From: Ruegeria meonggei
Lineage (GTDB): Bacteria > Pseudomonadota > Alphaproteobacteria > Rhodobacterales > Rhodobacteraceae
Direction: 5' to 3'
Length of the DNA stretch: 64,000 bases
Assembly (NCBI RefSeq): GCF_900172215.1
Contig: NZ_FWFP01000003.1
Location: 186,001 to 250,000 of the forward strand
A program made the position numbers and the translations under genes. Below, in pieces: positions 26,079 through 35,794 of the stretch; the stretch's first letter is position 1; the number at the start of each line of letters is the position of its first letter. Under the pieces are notes generated by a model. The model was not told the origin of the DNA. It made no database searches and saw nothing but the letters and a program-made list of their open reading frames with translations.

Positions 26079-27452
26079 ATGTTTCTATCCGTCTTCGATA
26101 TGTTCAAAGTGGGCATTGGCCCTTCGTCGTCTCATACCATGGGGCCAATGGTTGCGGCTGCGCGGTTTCTGGACATGATGCGCGCCTCACCGTTCGAGTT
26201 TTCCGGCCTGCGCGGATCTTTGCACGGATCCCTTGCCTTTACCGGTGTTGGTCACGCAACCGACCGCGCCACGATACTGGGTCTGGCCGGATTTGTTCCC
26301 GACACCTATGACAACGACAAGGCCGAATCCGCGTTGGCGGAAATCGCTGAAACGCAAGTGGTTTCCCCCGAAGGACTGCCAGAATTGAAGTTCGACCCCA
26401 AGACCGATCTGACCTTTGATTTCGAACACCAACTGACCGGTCACGCCAACGGTATGATCCTGATGGCCACCGACGCGCAGGGCGATGTGATCCTGCGGCA
26501 GGTCTTTTATTCAATTGGTGGCGGCTTTGTCCTGACCGAGGAAGAACTGGCCGAGGGTAAAGCGACAGACGAAGGCGACCCCGTGCCCTTCCCCTTCAAA
26601 TCCGCTGTCGAGATGCTCGACATGGCCAGGACCAGTGGCAAAAGCATTGCCGAGATGAAGCGCGCCAATGAAATCGCGCGCGGATGCGCGGATAGTTTTG
26701 CCAAAGGGACGGCTCGGCTTTGGCAGGTGATGAACGACTGTATCGAACGGGGTCTGACCACGGACGGGATTCTGCCCGGCGGTCTGAGCGTGCGCCGCCG
26801 TGCCAAAGGTATCCACGATGCGCTGCAGGCCGAGCGAGGCATGAACCTGAATGCACCGCACACGATCAATGACTGGATGAGCGTTTACGCCATGGCCGTG
26901 AACGAGGAGAACGCAGCCGGCGGTCAAGTCGTGACAGCACCTACCAACGGTGCGGCTGGCGTACTGCCTGCCGTGTTGCGCTATTATCTCGATCACGTGC
27001 CCGGTGCATCCGAGACGCATATCGAAGACTTCCTGCTGACCGCTGCTGCCATTGGCGGGCTGGTCAAGTTCAACGCGTCAATCTCAGGTGCCGAGGCCGG
27101 GTGCCAGGCCGAGGTCGGCAGCGCCGCCGCTATGGCCGCAGCTGGGCTGTGCGCCGTCATGGGTGGCACGCCCGAGCAGGTGGAAAACGCAGCCGAGATC
27201 GCGCTGGAACACCATCTGGGCATGACTTGCGACCCGGTTGCAGGATTGGTTCAGGTGCCCTGCATCGAGCGGAACGGCCTGGGTGCTATCAAGGCCGTAT
27301 CGGCGGCGTCTCTTGCCCTGCGCGGTGACGGACAGCATTTTGTTCCGCTGGATGCGGTGATCGAAACCATGCGCCAGACAGGGCATGACATGCATGAGAG
27401 ATACAAAGAAACGTCACTAGGTGGTCTGGCGGTCAACGTGCCAAACTGCTGA
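26079..27452 (+). CDS. sdaA: L-serine ammonia-lyase (single-chain, iron-sulfur)
   Basis: 457 residues. It deaminates serine to pyruvate with a [4Fe-4S] cluster. The N-terminal FKVGIGPSSSHTMGPM is the substrate/phosphate-binding signature of the beta part. The alpha part carries TAPTNGAAGVLPAV, GAEAGCQAEVGSA and HHLGMTCDPVAGLVQVPC with the cluster cysteines. Start at 26079; the upstream in-frame ATG would overlap the GST gene. Confidence 0.95.
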   Translation: MFLSVFDMFKVGIGPSSSHTMGPMVAAARFLDMMRASPFEFSGLRGSLHGSLAFTGVGHATDRATILGLAGFVPDTYDNDKAESALAEIAETQVVSPEGLPELKFDPKTDLTFDFEHQLTGHANGMILMATDAQGDVILRQVFYSIGGGFVLTEEELAEGKATDEGDPVPFPFKSAVEMLDMARTSGKSIAEMKRANEIARGCADSFAKGTARLWQVMNDCIERGLTTDGILPGGLSVRRRAKGIHDALQAERGMNLNAPHTINDWMSVYAMAVNEENAAGGQVVTAPTNGAAGVLPAVLRYYLDHVPGASETHIEDFLLTAAAIGGLVKFNASISGAEAGCQAEVGSAAAMAAAGLCAVMGGTPEQVENAAEIALEHHLGMTCDPVAGLVQVPCIERNGLGAIKAVSAASLALRGDGQHFVPLDAVIETMRQTGHDMHERYKETSLGGLAVNVPNC

Positions 27453-27471
27453 GAGATATGTGAGGGACCCC

Positions 27472-27882
27472 ATGCAAGGACATTGTCTGTGCGGAAAGAT
27501 CCGTTATGAGGTCACCCCTCCGGCCCTGTCTTGCGTGACTTGCCATTGCGACAGTTGCAGGCGTCAATGCGCGGCCCCGATGACGACCTATTTCGGGGTT
27601 CGCGACGGGCAATGGCGCTGGCTTGGTGATGCGCCAAAGACCTTCAATTCATCCCCTGGAGTCGAACGCAGTTTTTGCCCTGAATGCGGCACGCCGATCT
27701 CTTTCCGCTCGCAAGCCATGTCAGGCGTCCTGCATCTCTATGTGGCCACGCTGGACGATCCGGAACTGCTGCAGCCGACCCTGCACGTCGCACATGAGGA
27801 AAAGCTGCGCTGGCTCAAGATAGACGATGGCCTGCCCCACTGTATCGGGCCGGATTACACCAAGGCGCAGTCGCTGCCGTAA
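27472..27882 (+). CDS. GFA family protein (CENP-V/glutathione-dependent formaldehyde-activating fold)
   Basis: 136 residues. Zinc-binding cysteines appear as GHCLCGKIRYEV (residues 3-14), CVTCHCDSC near 17-25 and FCPECGTP near 66-73, the GFA double-zinc pattern. Some members act on the S-hydroxymethylglutathione adduct, but most are uncharacterised, so no substrate is claimed. GAGGGA precedes the ATG, 19 bp after sdaA. Confidence 0.85.
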   Translation: MQGHCLCGKIRYEVTPPALSCVTCHCDSCRRQCAAPMTTYFGVRDGQWRWLGDAPKTFNSSPGVERSFCPECGTPISFRSQAMSGVLHLYVATLDDPELLQPTLHVAHEEKLRWLKIDDGLPHCIGPDYTKAQSLP

Positions 27883-27922
27883 ACGCTTTCCACTCTAGGT
27901 CAAACCCCGTAGCGTCGCGCCC

Positions 27923-28837
27923 ATGACACAGGATCGACCAGTATTCGGCATCGTCTTGATGCTCGGGTTTTGCCTACTCGCACCGCTGGGCGATGCCATG
28001 GCCAAACTGCTGGGCGAGACGACGCCCATAGGGATGCTGGTCTGGGTCCGATTTGCAGTGCAGGCGATTGTTTTGATTCCTTTGGTTGCCCTAAGCGACC
28101 GGAGCTTTCGGATGCGAGGCCGCATTCTGCGCCTGACCTTCATACGGACAATTTTGCACATTGTCGGAATCGCCGCGATGTTCAGCGCACTCAAGTTCCT
28201 GCCATTGGCAGATGCAGTCGCAATTGCCTTTGTGATGCCCTTTATCATGCTGATCCTGGGCAAGTACGTGCTGGATGAAGTGGTCGGAATGCGCCGCCTG
28301 ATTGCCTGTACCGTGGGGTTTGTGGGGACGTTGATGGTTATTCAGCCCAGTTTTGCACAGGTTGGTGCGGCTGCCCTGTTGCCTCTGGTTGTGGCTTTGG
28401 TCTTTGCCCTGTTCATGCTGGTGACGCGAAAGATCGCAAAGGACACCGATCCGGTCGCCCTTCAGGCGGTCTCTGGCATAATGGCGACTGTCCTGTTGCT
28501 GCCGGTCCTAGTGCTTGGAACTGTGGGTGGCGTTTGGGAACTGTCCCTGATCCCCCCGATGGGCGAAGGTCATTATCTTTTGATCGCAATTGGTCTGTTG
28601 GGAACAGTCGCGCATCTGTTTATGACATGGTCGCTGCGCTATGCGCCATCAGCCACATTGGCCCCGATGCAGTACCTTGAGATACCCGTTGCCACCTTGT
28701 TTGGGTGGCTGATCTTTCACGATCTACCCGATGGCATCGCGGCGCTGGGTATCGCGATCACAATTGCAGCCGGCCTCTATGTCATTCTTCGCGAGCGGGC
28801 CAGCGCCCGGTCTGCTCCGACAGAAACGCCTGCATGA
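27923..28837 (+). CDS. EamA/DMT-family transporter
   Basis: 304 residues with ten hydrophobic helices and two EamA halves (for example IGIAAMFSALKFLPLADAVA and APSATLAPMQYLEIPVATLF). Probably an exporter of a small metabolite. Its last 56 bp overlap the 3' end of the thiamine diphosphokinase gene on the other strand. Confidence 0.87.
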   Translation: MTQDRPVFGIVLMLGFCLLAPLGDAMAKLLGETTPIGMLVWVRFAVQAIVLIPLVALSDRSFRMRGRILRLTFIRTILHIVGIAAMFSALKFLPLADAVAIAFVMPFIMLILGKYVLDEVVGMRRLIACTVGFVGTLMVIQPSFAQVGAAALLPLVVALVFALFMLVTRKIAKDTDPVALQAVSGIMATVLLLPVLVLGTVGGVWELSLIPPMGEGHYLLIAIGLLGTVAHLFMTWSLRYAPSATLAPMQYLEIPVATLFGWLIFHDLPDGIAALGIAITIAAGLYVILRERASARSAPTETPA

Positions 28838-29489
28838 CCTGATCCAGGGCGTATCGCGGCACCATCACCAACAGACCCGGTCCGTCTATAAACAACTCAA
28901 CATCCGCCAATGCCCGGTTGGATGTACCAACGCCCCCGTTTGGCTCCATCACCAGACCGTCGATTGGCCACTCCAACCCAAGGCTGCGCCCCTTTACACG
29001 TTGAAACGGAAACAATGACACCACATCTCCCGGCGTGACCTTGAGCGTAATCCGAGGCGGCGCAAGGAACACAACCTCATGCGCACCCAGCAGGATACAA
29101 GGTCGATCAGGCCACCTTGCAAGCACGTTCAGCACTGCCAGCTGATGATCCAGACGCCCCCCAAGAAATCCCGCTCCCAGCACCAAAGGTGCGTCGACAT
29201 TGCGCAAAGCCTTGTCAAAATCGGTGCTATTTTGTTCCGGAATTGGAAACAACCGGTCCGCGGGGATCTGGTCGCGATGCTCGGCGCTCAGCGAATCGAA
29301 ATCACCGATCACGGCGTCCGGGACGCGGCCCGTTTCCATCAATGACGCCGCGCCACCATCAGCGGCCACAACTGTTTTTACTCGAATCAGCAGCTGATTC
29401 AGGTCGTCAGGGCCTATTTGGCCGCCTCCAACCAGTCCAATTGGCTCTGATGACCGCACAATCGGCGTATTTTTTTTAAGATTGATCAT
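28782..29489 (-). CDS. Thiamine diphosphokinase
   Basis: 235 residues from the ATG at 29487-29489, which has GGAAAAA upstream. It transfers diphosphate from ATP to thiamine. Visible motifs: AADGGAASL, the metal site IGDFDSLS, STDFDKAL and the GGRLDHQLAVL segment. Its C-terminus is encoded antisense to the 3' end of the exporter gene (overlap 28782-28837), and no independent terminator is possible there. Confidence 0.88.
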   Translation of the reverse strand: MINLKKNTPIVRSSEPIGLVGGGQIGPDDLNQLLIRVKTVVAADGGAASLMETGRVPDAVIGDFDSLSAEHRDQIPADRLFPIPEQNSTDFDKALRNVDAPLVLGAGFLGGRLDHQLAVLNVLARWPDRPCILLGAHEVVFLAPPRITLKVTPGDVVSLFPFQRVKGRSLGLEWPIDGLVMEPNGGVGTSNRALADVELFIDGPGLLVMVPRYALDQVMQAFLSEQTGRWPAREE

Positions 29490-29611
29490 TTTTTCCGGAT
29501 TTGGACACATTGAGACCACAAAATGATAGGTTCATGGAAAGAGTTCTGAGCCAATAGGTGCGCCCGTACTTGGGCTGTTGGCTCTCGTAGTTTGTAGAGG
29601 ACGTGCGTCTG

Positions 29612-31261
29612 ATGGTACAGAATAACAAGGTATTAACCGTTTCCTATGGAACCTTCTCGTGCACTTTAGAAGGGTTCGACGATTCATTTGAAACAATGAA
29701 AGCGATTGCAGAGTACTTTCGTGATCTTTCTGCGGATGATCGTTACTTTGGATCGGAGCCTCCTCAACCGGATACCGAAATGTTGGCCCGTATCGCAAAA
29801 CGCGATGCATCCAGAGAAGTGGAAGCCAGCCAGAATGAATCAGGTCTGCTTCTGCGTGCCACCGATCAGGTCTCAACCCCGTCACAGCCTGCACCCGCTG
29901 CATCGGAATTGAACGTTGTTAACACGCCCGCAGCGGCACCATCCCCCTCGCACCCCCCTCAGACGGCGTTCGCTGATGCGGAACCCGTTGAAGACGCACC
30001 TGCTCCAGCAGCCGACAGTATCGCGGCCAAACTCCAGCGTATCCGCGCAGTTGTTTCTCATTCCGAGGAAAACGCGGTGATCTACACCGAAGACGAAGAG
30101 ACGGCCCTGATGAAAAACGCGACCGGTCCGTCAGATGCCGTCGCCGCCGCCTTTGCAGCCGGATCGCTTGACCCCTCGGACTTGGGCGAAACCAACGAAA
30201 CCGAGATTGAACAGCCGGTGGACAGCGGCAGTGACGCACAGGAAGACATCCGGGTTGAAGCGGAGGACATTGCCGAAGCTGAGCCCGAGATCGAAGACGT
30301 GGTCGAAAAAAGCCCAATGGTTCTGACGTCAGATGACGCGGTGCCAGAAACGGAAGTTGAGGAAACTGTTACCATTGATGCGATGTTTTCCAACTTGGAT
30401 GACTCCGCCGAGACCGAACCGGAAGGCGAGGAAGTGGACAACATCCTTAAGGATACAAGCGCTGAGGACGAGGCCGAACATCCCCGGATGGATGATGCAG
30501 AATCCGGCACTTTGACTGAAGAAGACGAGTTTGATCTGCTGAGCGAGATATCAGAGGTCGAAAACCATCTGGCCGGCCGCACGGACAAGACACCGGCTAA
30601 CCCAATGAGCCTGGACGAAGATGTATCGCGCCTGATGGACAAGGTTGGTGAGCAATTGAGCGATCCGACCACCAACACCAAGCGTGAAACCTACTCTCAC
30701 ATGCGCGCAGCGGTAGCGGTGACCGAGGCCGAGCGAGGTGCTTCCGATGGTATCAAACAAGAAAGTGAGGGCGACGATTATCGCAGCGATCTGACGTCAG
30801 TCGTCAGCCCCCGCCGCCCGGATGTTCAAGTGACCAGCGCGCGCCCTATCATTGACGCTGCAGCGCCTCTCAAGTTGGTTGCCGAGCAACGTGTAGACAA
30901 CCAGTCCGAAGAAGCAGGACCGGTGACCCCCCGCCGTGTGAAGTCGGATACCGAAGATGAAACGCCCGACGAAGGTGGGTTTGTTCTGTTCGCACAGGAA
31001 CAAGGGGCCCAATCCCTGCCAGACTTGCTGGAAGCCGCCGCTGCGTACCTTTCCTTTATCGAAGGTCAGGAGCAGTTCTCGCGCCCACAGCTGATGAACA
31101 AAATTCGCTCGCTCAAGCAGGACGACTTCAATCGCGAAGAAAGCCTGCGCTCTTTCGGTCAGTTGCTGCGGGACGGCAAGATCGAAAAAGCCGGAGGCGG
31201 ACGCTTTGCGGCCTCGACCCAGATCGGGTTCCGCCCGGATGACGAGCGCGCCGCAGGCTGA
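29612..31261 (+). CDS. Large acidic protein of unknown function, conserved N- and C-terminal domains
   Basis: 549 residues from the ATG at 29612 (GAGG 11 bases upstream; a GTG three codons earlier is also possible). The N-terminal 50 residues are folded-looking (VLTVSYGTFSCTLEGFDDSF, then AIAEYFRDLSADDRYFG). Residues about 60-440 are very rich in Glu, Asp, Ala, Thr and Ser and should be disordered. The last 80 residues form a helical domain (AAAYLSFIEGQEQFSRPQLM and LRSFGQLLRDGKIEKAGGG). I recall it as a conserved hypothetical of roseobacters; no function can be assigned. Confidence 0.8.
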   Translation: MVQNNKVLTVSYGTFSCTLEGFDDSFETMKAIAEYFRDLSADDRYFGSEPPQPDTEMLARIAKRDASREVEASQNESGLLLRATDQVSTPSQPAPAASELNVVNTPAAAPSPSHPPQTAFADAEPVEDAPAPAADSIAAKLQRIRAVVSHSEENAVIYTEDEETALMKNATGPSDAVAAAFAAGSLDPSDLGETNETEIEQPVDSGSDAQEDIRVEAEDIAEAEPEIEDVVEKSPMVLTSDDAVPETEVEETVTIDAMFSNLDDSAETEPEGEEVDNILKDTSAEDEAEHPRMDDAESGTLTEEDEFDLLSEISEVENHLAGRTDKTPANPMSLDEDVSRLMDKVGEQLSDPTTNTKRETYSHMRAAVAVTEAERGASDGIKQESEGDDYRSDLTSVVSPRRPDVQVTSARPIIDAAAPLKLVAEQRVDNQSEEAGPVTPRRVKSDTEDETPDEGGFVLFAQEQGAQSLPDLLEAAAAYLSFIEGQEQFSRPQLMNKIRSLKQDDFNREESLRSFGQLLRDGKIEKAGGGRFAASTQIGFRPDDERAAG

Positions 31262-31284
31262 CTTTTTGCCAAAGAAATCAAATG

Positions 31285-31315
31285 GGCCGAGGGTTTCCTT
31301 CGGCCTTTTTTTTTA
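31285..31315 (+). terminator. Rho-independent terminator after the acidic-protein gene
   Basis: GGCCGA-GGGTTTCCT-TCGGCC followed by nine T residues, 24 bp after the stop codon. Confidence 0.92.
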
Positions 31316-31443
31316 CGGTGAGGTTTTGGTGTTCCATTTTCGCCGAAATGTAGTCCAGCACCTTTGCTGCAGTGCAGAAAAATGCTACTGTCTGCTGGGG
31401 AGGAGGTCTCTAAGTCAGGTCTCTTTTTAGCAAAGGCTGCGCC

Positions 31444-32004
31444 ATGTACGAAGTCCCGATCCGGCGTCTCAGAAAGTACGACGAGCAGAAAGTTATAAGT
31501 CATTTCAAAAACTTGAGTGACGATGCATTGACCTCCAGGTTTGGCATTCCGGTCAAATCAGAAACGGTTCAGACGTACCTGTCCGGGCTGTTCGAAAATG
31601 CCACTTTGGTGTTCGGGGCCTTCCCGGATTCCCGTCTGCGCGGCGTGGGGGAATTGCGCATCCTGCCAGACAGTCACAATCAAGTGGCCGAGGTCGCCTT
31701 TACGGTTGAATCAGCCTGGCAAGATCGCGGTATCGGCGACGCCCTGCTGTCCCGGATCATCACCGCCGCCCGAAACCGCGGAATTCGCGAAGTCCACATG
31801 CTGTGCCTGGCAACCAATCAAAAGATGCGCCGCCTGGCTGCCAAACACAAAGCTGATCTTGATATTGCGACAGGCCAGATTGAAGCCACGCTCACTACGC
31901 CCTGGCCCACTCCGTTCAGCGTGGCCGAAGAACTTTCGGGCGAATACCACGCAATCGCGCGTGCAATCCTAAGCTGGCCCACGCCGGACCGCCGCGCGGG
32001 TTGA
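31444..32004 (+). CDS. GNAT-family N-acetyltransferase
   Basis: 186 residues with a single GNAT domain; the acetyl-CoA P-loop is QDRGIGDALLSRII near 96-109, preceded by the VAEVAFTVE strand. The substrate is unknown. It resembles GNAT domains that acetylate small molecules or protein N-termini. The 260-bp gap that follows (32005-32266) shows no gene, hairpin or repeat that I can support. Confidence 0.85.
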   Translation: MYEVPIRRLRKYDEQKVISHFKNLSDDALTSRFGIPVKSETVQTYLSGLFENATLVFGAFPDSRLRGVGELRILPDSHNQVAEVAFTVESAWQDRGIGDALLSRIITAARNRGIREVHMLCLATNQKMRRLAAKHKADLDIATGQIEATLTTPWPTPFSVAEELSGEYHAIARAILSWPTPDRRAG

Positions 32005-32266
32005 GTTTAGAAAGTGAAGACCAAGGCCACGTGGGAGCCTGTCAGGATGAGGTCAGTCACACCACAGCCTTTGTTAACAACGCGAATGCAACGCACGGTA
32101 TCGACTTCGAAAACTGTGTACCCGCCTATTCAGCGACGCCATGACACTATCCAATTCCCAGTCTGCGGCCTAACTGACAAGACCGATGAAATCCGTTTTG
32201 GATAGGTCCAACAGGCCTGCTGCTGGCAATCATGGCAGGGATCTCATCCGCAGGTAGCGGCAACAA

Positions 32267-32509
32267 CTATTCCGTGGGTTGATCCGGATCTTCCTTGCCC
32301 ACGCCCTTGAATACAAACTTGAAGGGTAAAACCCACAAGATACCCAAGCCGACATAGACCAGAAACTCCAGCCAGATCGGCGGGCGATCCAGCCAGTTTA
32401 CAACGGTCACTACGGCCACGATGTAGACGGGCAACCCTACCAGCAGCAGTACCAGCGACCAGCGACGGCGCGCCTTATAGCTCAGACCGGTTTTCTCGTC
32501 CTGCCCCAT
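32267..32509 (-). CDS. DUF2842 small membrane protein
   Basis: 80 residues with two hydrophobic helices (WSLVLLLVGLPVYIVAVVTV and LEFLVYVGLGILWVLPFKFV), the DUF2842 pattern of alphaproteobacteria. The ATG overlaps the purA stop by one base (TGATG), so it is translated with purA. Function unknown. Confidence 0.85.
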   Translation of the reverse strand: MGQDEKTGLSYKARRRWSLVLLLVGLPVYIVAVVTVVNWLDRPPIWLEFLVYVGLGILWVLPFKFVFKGVGKEDPDQPTE

Positions 32510-33804
32510 CAATCGGCAAACGGGTCGGTCACCAGAATGGTGTCTTCCCGCTCCGGGCTGGTTGAAAGAAGCGCAACCGGGCAGTCGATCAGCTCTTCAA
32601 CACGACGCACATATTTGATCGCGTTGGCAGGCAGGTCTGCCCAGCTGCGCGCGCCTTCGGTAGATTCGCTCCAGCCTGGCATCTCTTCGTAGATGGGCGT
32701 GCAACGCGCTTGTTGATCCGCGGCGGTAGGCAGATAGTCCAGATGCACTCCGTCCAGATTATAGCCGGTACAGATCTTCAGAGTTTCAAACCCGTCCAGA
32801 ACGTCAAGTTTGGTCAGCGAAATACCGTTCACCCCACTGGTCGCACAGGTCTGGCGCACAAGGCACGCGTCGAACCAACCGCAGCGGCGCTTGCGTCCGG
32901 TGGTGGTGCCAAACTCATGTCCACGTTCACCCAGACGCTGCCCATCGTCGTCGTCCAGCTCGGTTGGAAATGGACCTTCACCCACTCGGGTCGTGTAGGC
33001 TTTGACAATGCCAAGAACGAAATCGATCGAGCCCGGGCCAATGCCAACCCCGGTGGCAGCCTGGCCCGCGATGACATTGGATGACGTCACGAACGGGTAG
33101 GTGCCAAAATCAATGTCCAGCAGAGCGCCCTGCGCCCCCTCGAACAAAATACGTTTTCCTGCTTTGCGCTTTTCATTCAGCACTTTCCAGACAGGGGCCG
33201 CAAAAGGCAGAATTTTCGACGCTATCTCTTTCAGTTGAGCGATAAGCGCGTCCCGGTCAACTGGTTCGATTCCCAAACCTTTGCGCAGAGGGTCGTGGTG
33301 CTGAAGGGCGCGGTCAACACGGGCTTCAAGCGTTGCCTCATCCGCCAGATCGGCAACGCGTACGGACCGGCGCCCAACCTTATCCTCATAGGCCGGGCCG
33401 ATGCCCCTGCCAGTTGTGCCAATTTTCGTGCCCTTGGAGGCCGCTTCTTCCCTCGCGCGGTCCAACTCTCCGTGAATCGGCAGAATCAACGGCGTATTTT
33501 CTGCGATCATCAGTGTCGCGGGCGAAATATCGACACCCTGCGCACGGATCGTTCCAATTTCCTTGAGAAGATGCCACGGGTCCAGCACAACGCCGTTGCC
33601 AATGACGCTTAGCTTGCTGCCGCGCACGACACCCGAAGGCAGCGCATGCAATTTATAGACCTCACCATCGATAACCAGCGTATGACCGGCGTTATGTCCG
33701 CCTTGAAAACGCGCGATCACGTCTGCCCGTTCACTGAGCCAGTCGACAATCTTGCCTTTTCCCTCGTCACCCCACTGGGCGCCGACAACAACCACATTGG
33801 CCAT
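32509..33804 (-). CDS. purA: Adenylosuccinate synthetase PurA
   Basis: 431 residues. It joins IMP and aspartate with GTP to give adenylosuccinate on the AMP branch. The N-terminal [11 protein letters not shown] (8-18), QGGHNAGHT and [17 protein letters not shown] are diagnostic. With purD in the same window it covers two separate purine steps, but the genes are not linked in an operon. Confidence 0.97.
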   Translation of the reverse strand: MANVVVVGAQWGDEGKGKIVDWLSERADVIARFQGGHNAGHTLVIDGEVYKLHALPSGVVRGSKLSVIGNGVVLDPWHLLKEIGTIRAQGVDISPATLMIAENTPLILPIHGELDRAREEAASKGTKIGTTGRGIGPAYEDKVGRRSVRVADLADEATLEARVDRALQHHDPLRKGLGIEPVDRDALIAQLKEIASKILPFAAPVWKVLNEKRKAGKRILFEGAQGALLDIDFGTYPFVTSSNVIAGQAATGVGIGPGSIDFVLGIVKAYTTRVGEGPFPTELDDDDGQRLGERGHEFGTTTGRKRRCGWFDACLVRQTCATSGVNGISLTKLDVLDGFETLKICTGYNLDGVHLDYLPTAADQQARCTPIYEEMPGWSESTEGARSWADLPANAIKYVRRVEELIDCPVALLSTSPEREDTILVTDPFAD

Positions 33805-33913
33805 ATCTGGTCCTTTTGCGCTGAGTTTTCAAACTCGGCTCGTATAACGGGGACAAAGCGGCAGGGAAACCGGTAATTCGCCGCAGATAACAACCGCACT
33901 GCGCGCGATGCCT

Positions 33914-33942
33914 CCGGCAGGGATATTTATTAGCCAGATGAA
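33914..33942 (-). repeat. Interspersed repeat, inverted copy (head part only)
   Basis: On the minus strand CTTCATCTGGCTAATAAATATCCC, the same head as the unit at 16330. It lies 15 bp from a second copy of opposite orientation, so the purA-nth gap holds a head-to-head pair. Confidence 0.6.
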
Positions 33943-33956
33943 GATCGGATCACTTG

Positions 33957-34022
33957 TTTATCTGGCCCGAAATATCCCGGGGGGAGTCACCCGGAACGGG
34001 CGGCGGGGGCAGAGCCCCCTTC
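33957..34022 (+). repeat. Interspersed repeat unit with GC hairpin downstream of the nitrile hydratase operon
   Basis: TTATCTGGCCCGAAATATCCC, then G-runs and the hairpin GGGGGC-AGA-GCCCCC. It ends at the stop codon of the nitrile hydratase accessory gene, so on the minus strand it can end that operon. Same layout as the unit after ftsY. Confidence 0.65.
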
Positions 34023-34358
34023 TTAACGTGCAGCCAGACGAACGGGCTGACCATGCGGCGTTGTCAAATAGGCTTCTTTCCACGCATTTCTGAGATTAGC
34101 GACGTCTTGTGTTGCCGCTGCGCCCTGCTCGATCAGGAATTCCTCCAGGGTTACCAGCCAAGCGAGGAAGTAGTCGTCGCCCCCGTCCAACTCTCGGTCC
34201 AGCCCGTGACGTTTCAGGGTCTGCGAAAACCGTGCAGCCCAGTCGGGCCAGTCGACCCGACCCGCTTCGTTCAATGCAACGGTGACGGCGAATACCTGTG
34301 CGTGCCAGGGTTCGGCAAAAACCGGTTCCGGCGCGGAATGAGTGTTGCATAGCGTCAT
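34023..34358 (-). CDS. Nitrile hydratase accessory (activator) protein
   Basis: 111 residues from the ATG at 34356-34358. The motifs FAEPWHAQVFAVTVALNEAG and DYFLAWLVTLEEFL fit the beta-subunit-like activators (p14K type) that help deliver cobalt to the alpha subunit. The ATG overlaps the beta-subunit stop by 4 bp (ATGA). It is shorter than the beta subunit and homologous to its N-terminal part (compare [16 protein letters not shown] there). Confidence 0.88.
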   Translation of the reverse strand: MTLCNTHSAPEPVFAEPWHAQVFAVTVALNEAGRVDWPDWAARFSQTLKRHGLDRELDGGDDYFLAWLVTLEEFLIEQGAAATQDVANLRNAWKEAYLTTPHGQPVRLAAR

Positions 34359-35032
34359 GCGGGTTCCAGATAGCTTTGCCACAGGTCTAAAACAACTTCA
34401 TCCCGCGGGTGCTCCGGATCAGCCCAGAGCTCTGAGGCCGGAAAGGCCACGGCATAGAGAGGTTCGGGCGCTTCGCCCAGACCATGGGCATTGGAATCGG
34501 GCAGGACATGCGTTCCGTGCAGCCGTAGGATTCGGCCCTTTGCACCGGCTGCGTAAATCGGCAATCTGGTGTGTCCGCCATCGACAAGGCGGTTGGCGGC
34601 AGGATGCAGAGTTTGAACCGCCTGCCCGATTTCGAACTGAGCAGGCACATCAGATGGGCGATCAGCCGGGCCTCCTTTTGCGAGGGCCCCGGGTACTGCC
34701 TGAGCCTGCAAAACGCGCGAAGACAAGGGATGCGAGCTGTCATATTCGTCACCGATCAAGTCTTCAGGGCACAGCACACCGTTATCCACCAACAGATCAG
34801 CCAGGCCCGATATCCACTTCTCATAATATGAGAACCTGGCGTAATCCTTCGGTGACAGCCTTTCACGGGTGTGGCGGGATTTGTCGATATTCCACTGCCC
34901 CAAAAACCCAGCCGCCAGCGTTACAGCCAAAGCACGCCCGTGCCAGTCTTCGGCAAAAACCGGGCTGTCCTCGGCCTCAGGCACCACGGGGCCGTCCCCG
35001 AACCGTCCGCCCATATCGTGAACCCGGGTCAT
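34355..35032 (-). CDS. nthB: Nitrile hydratase beta subunit
   Basis: 225 residues. [16 protein letters not shown] at the N-terminus and [16 protein letters not shown] near 70 are family hallmarks, and the C-terminal SH3-like part has [17 protein letters not shown]. It pairs with the alpha subunit to hydrate nitriles to amides in the cytoplasm. It overlaps both neighbours by 4 bp. Confidence 0.93.
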   Translation of the reverse strand: MTRVHDMGGRFGDGPVVPEAEDSPVFAEDWHGRALAVTLAAGFLGQWNIDKSRHTRERLSPKDYARFSYYEKWISGLADLLVDNGVLCPEDLIGDEYDSSHPLSSRVLQAQAVPGALAKGGPADRPSDVPAQFEIGQAVQTLHPAANRLVDGGHTRLPIYAAGAKGRILRLHGTHVLPDSNAHGLGEAPEPLYAVAFPASELWADPEHPRDEVVLDLWQSYLEPA

Positions 35033-35643
35033 GCGGGCACCCGTGCCAGGCCGGTGCCGATCATGCTGTCACGGGTGACAAGGGTGGCAAGACCATCCTC
35101 GCTCATTCCCTCGGTGCCATCCGGGCGCATTGGCAGCACCAGATAGCGTATTTCGGCCGTCGAATCCCACACGCGCACGGAGGTTTTCGTCGGCAGTTCG
35201 ACTCCAAACTCGGCCAACACCTTGCGCGGCTCACGTACAGCGCGGGCGCGGTAAGCGTCGGACTTGTACCACCCTGGCGGAATACCTAACAGCGGCCACG
35301 GGTAGCAGCTGCACAAGGTGCAAACGACCATGTTGTGCTGGTCGGTTGTGTTTTCAACTACCACCATATGTTCGCCCTGCCGTCCGTAAAAACCCAGATC
35401 GGCTACGACCTGTGTGGCGTCTTCCAACAGAGCCTTTTTGAACTCAGGGTCGCTCCACGCCTTGGCCACGACGCGCGCGCCGTTCTTGGGGCCTATCTTG
35501 TTCTGATAGGTGTCGATTATCTCATCCAGTGCTGCCGGGTCGATCAGCCCTTTGCGAGTCAGAATCGTCTCGAGCGCCTTGACGCGGAGCGCAGGTTCAG
35601 GCGGCAACAGGGCGTGCGGGTGGTCGTGATCATCATGTGGCAT
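35029..35643 (-). CDS. nthA: Nitrile hydratase alpha subunit (cobalt type)
   Basis: 204 residues. The metal claw is VCTLCSCY (Cys108, Cys111, Cys113); Thr in the second position and Tyr at the end match the cobalt enzymes, whereas iron enzymes have VCSLCSCT. Cys111 and Cys113 are the residues normally oxidised to sulfinic/sulfenic forms. The N-terminus is His/Asp-rich (HDDHDHPH), possibly metal binding. Gene order is alpha-beta-activator. No amidase gene is seen nearby. Confidence 0.95.
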   Translation of the reverse strand: MPHDDHDHPHALLPPEPALRVKALETILTRKGLIDPAALDEIIDTYQNKIGPKNGARVVAKAWSDPEFKKALLEDATQVVADLGFYGRQGEHMVVVENTTDQHNMVVCTLCSCYPWPLLGIPPGWYKSDAYRARAVREPRKVLAEFGVELPTKTSVRVWDSTAEIRYLVLPMRPDGTEGMSEDGLATLVTRDSMIGTGLARVPA

Positions 35644-35794
35644 GAGCGGCAGGTTGCGTCAGCATATGCACGGCTGTCCAGTCTCTTTGCTGTGATAAAT
35701 TGCATCACGTGCGGTGATGGCAACTCCTCCCTTGCCCCCGCTGGCAAACTTGCATAAGTACCACGCGATACACGCCACGCTGTACAGGAACACC

